Program-made: the position numbers and the translations under genes
The notes under the pieces: model-generated
Told to the model about the DNA's origin: nothing
The model's database searches: none
What the model saw: the letters and a program-made list of their open reading frames with translations, nothing else
Shown: positions 1 to 5,175 of the stretch, one piece after another
How positions within the stretch are numbered: the stretch's first letter is position 1
Layout: each line of letters starts with the position of its first letter
Source of the DNA: Planctomycetaceae bacterium
GTDB lineage: Bacteria; Planctomycetota; Planctomycetia; Pirellulales; Thermoguttaceae
Reading direction: 5' to 3'
Assembly: GCA_003509805.1 (NCBI GenBank)
Contig: DOMV01000168.1
Location: 1 to 9,911, forward strand
Length of the DNA stretch: 9,911 nt

Positions 1-1163
1 CGAGCCGGGGATTATATCCCCGGGAACGGGAACACAGTTCCCGGCGCGTCGCGTTCACGCTCGTTGAACTTCTTGTGGTCATCGCGATCATCGGCACCTT
101 GGTCGCCCTTCTTTTGCCCGCCGTTCAGGCCGCCCGGGAAGCCGCCCGGCGTATGCAGTGCAGCAATCATCTCAAGCAGATCGGGACCGGCGTCCACAAT
201 TTTCACGACGCTCAAAAGGGCTTGCCGCCCTTGCACATCGGACCGTTCAGCCGTGTCACGTTTTGGTTCCTGATTCTGCCCCATATCGAGCAGCAGGCGG
301 CCTACAACCTTATCGAAGGTGTGAATGCCAACAGGGGGCTTGGGCTCAACCTCGAATCAGATTACAACTCGTCGACGCCCAACTACAGGGCTAACATTCC
401 CGGCGCCACGCACGAGGAGCGGGAGGAATACATTCGTCCCCTGGCGAAAATTCCGATTTATGTCTGTCCGTCGCGCCGGGCTGCGACGGGACAAATGACC
501 AATTCGGGGTGGAATGGAAGCAATAACGGCGACTGCAACGTGAGTGGCGAAACCGCCACCAAGTGGGCTTGGGGCCCCGCCTCGGATTACGCCGTCGCCA
601 CGATGACGAAGTCGTCGAATCCCAACAATGCCAACGACGTCTATAACGAGGGGAGCGACTCTTTGTGTAACACCCTTAACGCCGGTAGTTTGTCGGCTAT
701 TGCCACCCAATTGCCTTACGAGCTCGGCCCCTTTCGAGTGGGAAACCAGGCAACGTGGTCCGGAGTCGATGAAGACTTGAAAAACTGGTCTCCCCGCGAT
801 GATATGTCCTGGTGGGCCGATGGGACGAGCAACCAGATCATCGCCGGTGAAAAATACATGTACTTCGACGAAATCTATGTGTTGAAAACGGATGCGACTT
901 GGCTTTGGTCCCACCCGGACATCATTCAAGGCACCGCCCGCAGTTTCCATACGGGCTGGTTTCCCTTTGCCCGCTCGGGGGTCAAGGAAAATTTGAACCA
1001 GTGCAATAACATGCAAAAACGCTTTGGAAGCTGGCATCCGGGAATTTGCCATTTCCTGCTCGGCGACGGCGCCGTACGCTCGGTTTCCTGCACAACACGC
1101 ACGGATAACGTCATGCGACCCTTGGTTCACGTATTCGACGGGGTTGCCGTTCAACTGCCCTGA
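1..1163 (+). CDS. DUF1559 pseudopilin-like protein (5' truncated by window edge)
   Basis: This is a planctomycete DUF1559 (SBP_bac_10) protein with an N-terminal type IV prepilin methylation motif. The frame is open from base 3 with no ATG, GTG or TTG before GTG75. That GTG lies inside the hydrophobic helix, so the true start is outside the window; 386 residues are visible. The processing site reads R-R-V-A|F-T-L-V-E, with Phe at visible residue 18 and the conserved Glu at +5. It is followed by a hydrophobic helix and the family hallmark LLLPAVQAAREAARR. The C-terminus carries the H-X9-DG motif (His345 to Asp355-Gly356). The family is known for very large paralogous sets in Planctomycetes; it is thought to be exported and assembled or anchored like a pseudopilin, but its biochemical role is not established. 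A small lipoprotein gene lies 67 bp downstream. The -1 residue is Ala rather than the usual Gly. The family call is firm and the function is unknown. Confidence 0.95.
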   Translation, partial: SRGLYPREREHSSRRVAFTLVELLVVIAIIGTLVALLLPAVQAAREAARRMQCSNHLKQIGTGVHNFHDAQKGLPPLHIGPFSRVTFWFLILPHIEQQAAYNLIEGVNANRGLGLNLESDYNSSTPNYRANIPGATHEEREEYIRPLAKIPIYVCPSRRAATGQMTNSGWNGSNNGDCNVSGETATKWAWGPASDYAVATMTKSSNPNNANDVYNEGSDSLCNTLNAGSLSAIATQLPYELGPFRVGNQATWSGVDEDLKNWSPRDDMSWWADGTSNQIIAGEKYMYFDEIYVLKTDATWLWSHPDIIQGTARSFHTGWFPFARSGVKENLNQCNNMQKRFGSWHPGICHFLLGDGAVRSVSCTTRTDNVMRPLVHVFDGVAVQLP

Positions 1164-1172
1164 CGGTTTTTT
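1147..1172 (+). terminator. Weak intrinsic-terminator-like hairpin at end of DUF1559 gene
   Basis: A CCGT/ACGG stem (1147-1150 with 1163-1166, loop of 12) overlaps the stop codon and is followed directly by six T residues (1167-1172). The four-base-pair stem is short, so this is a weak candidate. A separate promoter-like element follows before the lipoprotein gene, which fits transcription ending here. Confidence 0.3.
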
Positions 1173-1182
1173 AAGACAACTA

Positions 1183-1210
1183 TAGACAACTCAATCAGCT
1201 CCGGTATAAA
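1183..1210 (+). promoter_or_regulatory. Sigma70-like promoter for the small lipoprotein gene
   Basis: TAGACA (1183-1188) matches the -35 consensus at 5 of 6 positions. It lies 16 bp from TATAAA (1205-1210), which matches the -10 consensus at 5 of 6. The predicted transcript start near 1217 would leave a leader of about 14 nt before ATG1231, which has no Shine-Dalgarno sequence. The -35 lies within a short direct repeat, AGACAACT at 1174-1181 and 1184-1191, spaced 10 bp apart (one helical turn). The call rests on consensus match only. Confidence 0.45.
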
Positions 1211-1230
1211 GACTTACTTCCACGTGCAAC

Positions 1231-1656
1231 ATGAAAATCTTTCCAATTCTGATCTGTTTGTTCTGTATCGGCTTGTTCTGTTCGCCCGGGTGTAGCGATT
1301 TCAAGCAACTCGGTGGTAAAGTGACTTTTTCCGACGACGGCTCGCCGGTGCCGACGGGGACGATTTTTTTCGCTACGCCAACGGCGATTTCGCAAGGGGC
1401 GATCCAACCGGACGGGACCTTTACCGTCGGCTCGTTCGGTGCCGACGACGGGCTCCCGCCGGGCGAGTACCAAGTCTTTTTCGGCGGCGTCGAAGCCGTC
1501 TCGGAAGAAAAACTGCCGGACGGGACGGTGAAAACAACGTATACGCCCCTGATCGACGGCAAATACTCGGATGCGGCAACGTCCGGATTGACGTTCACGG
1601 TCGACGGCAACAACAACAGTTTCGACATCCAGGTCGATCGGGCCAAGCCCCGGTAG
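1231..1656 (+). CDS. Small secreted lipoprotein, planctomycete carboxypeptidase-regulatory-like type
   Basis: A 141-residue protein begins with MKIFPILICLFCIGLFC, a lipoprotein-type signal sequence, and then S-P-G-C with the candidate lipidated Cys21. The -3 residue is Ser rather than Leu, Val or Ile, so the lipobox is imperfect. The mature part is a single small beta-sandwich-like domain. It contains GGKVTFSDDGSPVPTGTIFF near residues 28-47, a GEYQVFF strand in the middle, and near the end KYSDAATSGLTFTV followed by a Phe-Asp-Ile strand. This pattern (G-K-V-T-x-DG-x-P-V-x-G-T, then Y-S-D-x-x-T-S-G-L) is typical of short planctomycete lipoproteins often found right after DUF1559 genes, as here. 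A role as an envelope partner of the neighbour is inferred from position. The ATG at 1231 is the first in frame and gives a proper signal peptide. No Shine-Dalgarno sequence is seen. Confidence 0.85.
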   Translation: MKIFPILICLFCIGLFCSPGCSDFKQLGGKVTFSDDGSPVPTGTIFFATPTAISQGAIQPDGTFTVGSFGADDGLPPGEYQVFFGGVEAVSEEKLPDGTVKTTYTPLIDGKYSDAATSGLTFTVDGNNNSFDIQVDRAKPR

Positions 1657-1673
1657 GCGGTAGCCGACCGGGG
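1648..1673 (+). terminator. GC-rich hairpin straddling the lipoprotein stop codon
   Basis: CCCCGGT (1648-1654) pairs perfectly with ACCGGGG (1667-1673). Inside, a further GGC/GCC pair (1656-1658 with 1663-1665) closes a GGTA tetraloop after one mismatch. The TAG stop at 1654-1656 lies within the hairpin. No T tract follows, so it may be a Rho-independent-like pause site or an mRNA 3'-end stabiliser rather than a classical terminator. Confidence 0.45.
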
Positions 1674-1675
1674 AA

Positions 1676-1703
1676 TTGACAATCGACCGTCCCCGGGGAC
1701 AAT
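1676..1703 (+). promoter_or_regulatory. Candidate pyrG promoter with palindromic spacer
   Basis: TTGACA (1676-1681) is a perfect -35. After a 16-bp spacer, GACAAT (1698-1703) matches TATAAT at 4 of 6 positions. The spacer and start of the -10 contain the 12-bp perfect palindrome GTCCCCGGGGAC (1689-1700), which could be an operator or simply GC-rich DNA. Transcription would start near 1710, exactly where the tandem repeat begins, giving a leader of about 77 nt. The same TTGACA string also belongs to a heptamer repeat seen elsewhere in the window, so the promoter call is tentative. Confidence 0.35.
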
Positions 1704-1710
1704 GGGAGGG

Positions 1711-1755
1711 GTGTCGTTTCACACAGTGTCGTTTCACACAGTGGCATTTTCCATC
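1711..1755 (+). repeat. 15-bp tandem repeat in the pyrG leader
   Basis: GTGTCGTTTCACACA occurs twice in perfect tandem (1711-1725 and 1726-1740). A third, diverged copy begins GTGGCATTTT at 1741. Each unit has GTGT-N6-ACAC symmetry, and the junction ACACAGTGT is itself a dyad. The repeat ends about 30 bp before the pyrG start. It is in frame with pyrG but lies upstream of the conserved N-terminus, so it is leader rather than coding sequence. Confidence 0.85.
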
Positions 1756-1786
1756 CTTCCCGATTCATCCCCGTTTCCATACCTCC

Positions 1787-3385
1787 ATGACCAAACATCT
1801 TTTCGTCACGGGCGGCGTCGTCAGTTCGCTGGGCAAAGGACTTACCAGCGCCTCCATCGGCATGTTGCTCGAAAAACGCGGCCTCTCCGTTCGAATGCAG
1901 AAGCTCGACCCGTACATCAACGTCGATCCGGGTACGATGAGCCCTTCCCAGCACGGAGAAGTGTACGTCCTCGACGACGGGACCGAAACGGACCTGGACC
2001 TGGGGCATTACGAGCGTTTCACCGGAAGCCCGCTGAGCCGGAATTCCAGTTGGACGACCGGGCTGATTTACCTGAATGTCATCGAGAAGGAACGCCGCGG
2101 CGAATATCTCGGGAAAACGGTCCAGGTCATTCCGCACATCACCAACCAGATCAAGGAATACATCGCCCGGCTCGACGGACCGGACGTCGATGTCGTGATT
2201 ACCGAGATCGGCGGGACCGCCGGCGATATCGAAGGCTTGCCGTTCATGGAGGCCATCCGGCAGTATTCGCTCGACGTCGGCAAGGAAAACTGCCTCTATA
2301 TTCATCTGACGCTCGTTCCCTATCTCAAGGCGGCCCGGGAATTGAAAACGAAGCCGACCCAGCACAGCGTCGAACGGCTGCGCCAGATCGGCATCCAGCC
2401 GGACATCCTGATTTGCCGTACCGAACACACGATTCCCGAAGAGGATAAGGCGAAAATCGCGCTCTTTTGCAACGTCGAAAAGAAAGCGGTCATCGAGGAA
2501 AAAGACAAGGATTTTTCCATCTACGAAGTACCGCTCGGGCTCGTTGAAAGCGGAATCGACCAGTTGATCGTCGACAAACTGCGCCTCGACAAGGCGACGA
2601 CGATCGATTTGTCCGAATGGCATGAGTTGATGAACCGGCTCCGCAATCCGGAGCATGAAATCACGATCGCCGTCGTCGGCCGCTACGCGGAACACCGCGA
2701 TGCCTACAAGTCGATTTACGAAGCGCTCGACCACGGCGGAATCGCGGCCAAGGCACAGGTCCGCGTCCTCCGCATTCGCAGCGACGCCGTCGCCCGGGCG
2801 GAAGTGCGGCAGCAGTTGAAGAAGGTCGACGGGATACTCGTGCCCGGCGGGCTCGGCGAACGGGAAATCGAGGGAAAAATCGACGCGATCCGGATCGCCC
2901 GGGAAGAGGGGATTCCCTTCTTCGGCGTCAGTCTCGGCATGCAGTGCGCGACCATCGAGTTCGCCCGAAACGTGCTCGGTCTCGCCAAGGCCCATTCGAC
3001 GGAATTCGACAAGGAAACCGACGAACCGGTCGTTTCCATGCTGGAGATGCACCGCAACGAGAAAAACACTCGGCTCGGTTCGGAACCGATCACCCTGCTT
3101 TCCGGGAGCAAGACGGCCGAACTGTACGGAAAAACGCGAATCGAGGAGCGGCATCGGCTCCGTTACGAATTCAACGCCCCTCAATACCGTGAACGTTTCG
3201 AAAACGCCGGGATGCGAATCACCGGAACCGCGGAAGGCGACGGACTCGTGGAGGCGCTGGAAATCCCGGACCATCCCTGGTTCGTCGCGGTTCAATTCCA
3301 TCCGGAATTCAAATCGCAACCGACCGCTCCGCATCCGCTCTTCGCCGGATTCGTCGGCGCCGCCGTTCGACGCAAAGCGCGTTGA
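1787..3385 (+). CDS. pyrG: CTP synthase with Ser in place of the glutaminase catalytic Cys
   Basis: CTP synthase normally makes CTP from UTP and ATP in the cytoplasm, using ammonia released from glutamine by a C-terminal class I amidotransferase domain. The protein has 532 residues, close to the usual 530-560. ATG1787 gives the canonical start MTKHLFVTGGVVSSLGKG; an in-frame extension to 1676 only translates leader repeats. The synthetase half looks intact: P-loop SLGKG (14-18), DLGHYERF, GGTAGDIEG, and the UTP-site segment KTKPTQHS. The amidotransferase half has oxyanion-loop PGGLGEREIEG (353-363) and the His505 and Glu507 partners in FHPEF. However, the nucleophile elbow reads G-V-S-L-G-M-Q with Ser382 (codon AGT, 2930-2932) where family members have Cys. 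The GGTMRLG motif is reduced to NTRLG (427-431), and RHRHRYE reads RHRLRYE (455-461). By family knowledge, loss of the Cys abolishes glutamine use but leaves ammonia-dependent synthesis. It converges on padR with a 37-bp gap. Confidence 0.97.
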   Translation: MTKHLFVTGGVVSSLGKGLTSASIGMLLEKRGLSVRMQKLDPYINVDPGTMSPSQHGEVYVLDDGTETDLDLGHYERFTGSPLSRNSSWTTGLIYLNVIEKERRGEYLGKTVQVIPHITNQIKEYIARLDGPDVDVVITEIGGTAGDIEGLPFMEAIRQYSLDVGKENCLYIHLTLVPYLKAARELKTKPTQHSVERLRQIGIQPDILICRTEHTIPEEDKAKIALFCNVEKKAVIEEKDKDFSIYEVPLGLVESGIDQLIVDKLRLDKATTIDLSEWHELMNRLRNPEHEITIAVVGRYAEHRDAYKSIYEALDHGGIAAKAQVRVLRIRSDAVARAEVRQQLKKVDGILVPGGLGEREIEGKIDAIRIAREEGIPFFGVSLGMQCATIEFARNVLGLAKAHSTEFDKETDEPVVSMLEMHRNEKNTRLGSEPITLLSGSKTAELYGKTRIEERHRLRYEFNAPQYRERFENAGMRITGTAEGDGLVEALEIPDHPWFVAVQFHPEFKSQPTAPHPLFAGFVGAAVRRKAR

Positions 3386-3422
3386 CGTACTTGGCAACCG
3401 CTGAATACCGAAACCGGGTGTC

Positions 3423-3812
3423 CTATCGAACCGCTTTAATCGCCTTTTCGGCCGTTTTCAGGAGCGAGTCGACGGCCTTCCGGTAATTCTTCAGCGTCCG
3501 GCTCCAAAGTTCAAGGCATTTCCGGCCGTCCTCGGTGATCGTGAAACGGCGTCGCGCACGGCTTCCCGCGGAAAGATCCCATTCGGACACGACCATTCCG
3601 CGTGTTTCTAGCATTTTGAGCAATCGGTAGACGCCGGAAACATCGGGAACACCGTCAAAAAAATCGGGAATTTCACCGATTCGCTGAGCCAGTTCGTATC
3701 CGTGCGACGGACCCCGGCTCAGGATTGCCAGCAAGGCCGGCTGAAGGAGTTTGTCGAGCGTCGCGCCGAAGCAGGGACATTCGACAAATCGCTCTTGTTT
3801 CGATTCGGACAT
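3423..3812 (-). CDS. PadR-family winged-helix transcriptional regulator
   Basis: A 129-residue protein with a PadR winged helix spanning about residues 21-95. It begins LDKLLQPALLAILSRGPSHG, continues with YELAQRIGE and the recognition-helix region VSGVYRLLKMLETRG, and ends with a basic wing around SRARRRF leading to the TITEDGRK strand. The C-terminal helix (98-127) is the short dimerisation helix of small PadR proteins. A Cys-Pro-Cys-Phe-Gly motif (12-16) precedes the domain; its role is unknown and it could bind a metal or sense redox state. ATG3812 is preferred because AAGGA lies 6 nt upstream and the domain starts soon after; the longer open frame to 3935 has no support. PadR proteins usually repress their own gene or a neighbour. 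The flippase-like gene lies 162 bp upstream on the same strand and pyrG converges from the other side. The ligand and target are not evident. Confidence 0.9.
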   Translation of the reverse strand: MSESKQERFVECPCFGATLDKLLQPALLAILSRGPSHGYELAQRIGEIPDFFDGVPDVSGVYRLLKMLETRGMVVSEWDLSAGSRARRRFTITEDGRKCLELWSRTLKNYRKAVDSLLKTAEKAIKAVR

Positions 3813-3866
3813 GGGACTTCCTTGAAAGGAGGAGCTTGAAAGAAGGGAGTGGACCGGGATCGACAA

Positions 3867-3908
3867 GCGTACCAAGAACAGTATATCGTACGCAAGACGC
3901 GGCGGCAA
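3867..3908 (-). promoter_or_regulatory. padR promoter with dyad operator candidate
   Basis: On the minus strand, TTGCCG (3908-3903) lies 17 bp from TATACT (3885-3880), matching -35 at 4 of 6 and -10 at 5 of 6. A perfect 6-bp inverted repeat, GCGTAC at 3867-3872 and GTACGC at 3888-3893 (spacer 15), flanks the -10 hexamer and the expected transcript start. This is where an autorepressor would bind, so PadR autoregulation is a reasonable inference. The leader would be about 60 nt. Confidence 0.45.
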
Positions 3909-3928
3909 GTCATGCCGGGATCGGGTTG

Positions 3929-3941
3929 GGGGCAAAGCCCC
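3929..3941 (-). terminator. Small GC hairpin downstream of the flippase-like gene
   Basis: GGGGC (3929-3933) pairs with GCCCC (3937-3941) across a 3-nt loop. It lies 34-46 bp past the stop codon of the flippase-like gene, in the 162-bp gap before padR. No T tract follows on the minus strand, so terminator function is uncertain. Confidence 0.25.
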
Positions 3942-3974
3942 GGTGGCCGCGCAGGTCGACCTCGAAGCCGGGGG

Positions 3975-5102
3975 TCATATTTTTCGCACGGAGCAATACT
4001 CTTCATCCCGCATCCCCTGTCCGGCCGCATTTCCGGTTTCCTCGGCCAACGTGGTCGTGATTTCCCGACGGGCAACCAGGTAGAAAACCATGCCGATCCC
4101 GGCAACGGCGACACAGGTCAGCCGGTATCCGAGCGCGACGATAAGGCCGAAGCCGATGCCAGAGCCGATTCCCGATATTCCGGAGCCACCCGGTCCGAGC
4201 GCGTCAAGCCCGGTCATGGGCTGGAAAAAAAGCGGAAACAGCGCGTCGAGCACCATCTCATACGGACCGGCCGCGAGCGGGATCATCGACGTCAGGTTCG
4301 CGACCGGATGCATCACCTGGAATTCCATGATCGCAGGAACTTCCGCGAACAAACCCCGCGCGATGCAATACACCGCCAGCGCGAGGATGATGTGAACCGG
4401 GAACGTCAACAGGACGGAGACGAGCAGGGTCCAGGGCCTTTCGCGATACAGTTGGAAGGCTTCGACCAACTTGACGAGAAAATCGCCGACGGCCGGAATT
4501 CCGGCCAGCCGCCGCCGAAAACGGCCCCCCGTTATTGTCCTTGTCGTGCCGGGCAACAGCGAGAGGACCGCCGCGACGCTCGATACGACCACGAGCCAGA
4601 GAATAATTTGTGTCGAAAGCCTGGCGATCGGTTCGGGCCGCTCCCAAAAACCGGTCCACCAGATCGCCCCCGCCGCGACGAGGAACATGACGTACAACCC
4701 GATCCCGCGGTCGACGATCACGCTGGCCGCCCCTTTCTCCTTCATTTCCGGATAACGATGGGCCAGCATGAAGACCTTGACCAGGTCGCCGCTCACGATT
4801 CCCGCCGGGGCGAGGTTGAACAGGTAACCGACGAAACCGAGCCGAAAGGTTTCCCAGAGCGAAAGGGAAATCCCCATGTCGCGGATGAGCAGTTGCCAGC
4901 GAAAGAAGGTGAACAAAACGCTCGCCAGGTTACAGAACACCGCGAGCGCGAGAAACCCCCAACGTTTCTCGTGTTTGAGCAGTTCCGTAAAGGCGTCGTT
5001 CCGGAACGCCTGGGCGAACAGGAAAACGAAAATCAACAGGATAATCGCCCACTTCAGCAAGCGGAAAGACCATTTTTTGATCGCAGGCACGAATCGGACC
5101 AA
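3975..5102 (-). CDS. Flippase-like integral membrane protein (LPG synthase TM / UPF0104 family)
   Basis: An integral inner-membrane protein of about 375 residues with multiple predicted transmembrane segments. It has the architecture of the UPF0104 / lysylphosphatidylglycerol-synthase transmembrane family (PF03706). Recognisable family features include a first helix WAIILLIFVFLFAQAF, the segment FFRWQLLIRDMG, LGFVGYLFNLAPAGIVSGDLVKVFML (conserved N-x-x-P-x-x-x-G-D), a VIVDRGIGLY segment, and a late VANLTSMIPLAAGPYE segment. No C-terminal aminoacyl-transferase (LPG synthase catalytic) domain is present, so lipid aminoacylation is unlikely; family members are mostly viewed as flippases or of unknown function. 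A glycine-rich stretch, GPGGSGISGIGSGIGFG, precedes a late helix. The start is uncertain. TTG5102 (or GTG5090) places the first helix near the N-terminus, while the open frame to 5315 overlaps dnaK and crosses a strong hairpin. It lies 73 bp downstream of dnaK on the same strand. Confidence 0.85.
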   Translation of the reverse strand: MVRFVPAIKKWSFRLLKWAIILLIFVFLFAQAFRNDAFTELLKHEKRWGFLALAVFCNLASVLFTFFRWQLLIRDMGISLSLWETFRLGFVGYLFNLAPAGIVSGDLVKVFMLAHRYPEMKEKGAASVIVDRGIGLYVMFLVAAGAIWWTGFWERPEPIARLSTQIILWLVVVSSVAAVLSLLPGTTRTITGGRFRRRLAGIPAVGDFLVKLVEAFQLYRERPWTLLVSVLLTFPVHIILALAVYCIARGLFAEVPAIMEFQVMHPVANLTSMIPLAAGPYEMVLDALFPLFFQPMTGLDALGPGGSGISGIGSGIGFGLIVALGYRLTCVAVAGIGMVFYLVARREITTTLAEETGNAAGQGMRDEEYCSVRKI

Positions 5103-5122
5103 TGAAAGGAAACGATAACGAA

Positions 5123-5164
5123 AGACGCGGCGAATAAGACCGTTGCGTCTTACCCGCCGCGTTT
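5123..5164 (-). terminator. Large compound hairpin between dnaK and the flippase-like gene
   Basis: An outer 8-bp perfect stem (5125-5132 with 5155-5162, ACGCGGCG/CGCCGCGT) encloses an AA/CC internal loop and an inner 6-bp perfect stem TAAGAC/GTCTTA (5135-5140 with 5147-5152) with a 6-nt loop. The hairpin begins about 13 nt after the dnaK stop. On the minus strand it is followed by TCTTTCGTT, a weak U-rich tail. It probably terminates or attenuates dnaK transcription, and it lies about 20 nt before the preferred flippase start, so it could also shape that gene's translation. Confidence 0.65.
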
Positions 5165-5175
5165 CGGCATCGGGT

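Noticed and set aside
357..1154. 265-codon minus-strand ORF inside the DUF1559 gene
   Set aside because: It is opposite a confidently identified DUF1559 protein and has no recognisable motif.
1676..1786. 37-residue N-terminal extension of PyrG
   Set aside because: It translates the leader palindrome and tandem repeat (CRFTQCRFTQ) and precedes the canonical CTP synthase start at 1787.
1595..3397. 600-codon minus-strand ORF antisense to pyrG
   Set aside because: It is the mirror frame of GC-rich pyrG coding sequence, has no recognisable domain, and overlaps the complete CTP synthase.
3386..3422. Bidirectional terminator between convergent pyrG and padR
   Set aside because: The 37-bp gap shows no stem longer than about 3-4 bp and no T tract on either strand.
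3849..5105. 418-codon + strand ORF over the flippase-like gene and padR leader
   Set aside because: It is highly charged and lacks any domain. It lies opposite the clear membrane-protein frame with transmembrane helices.
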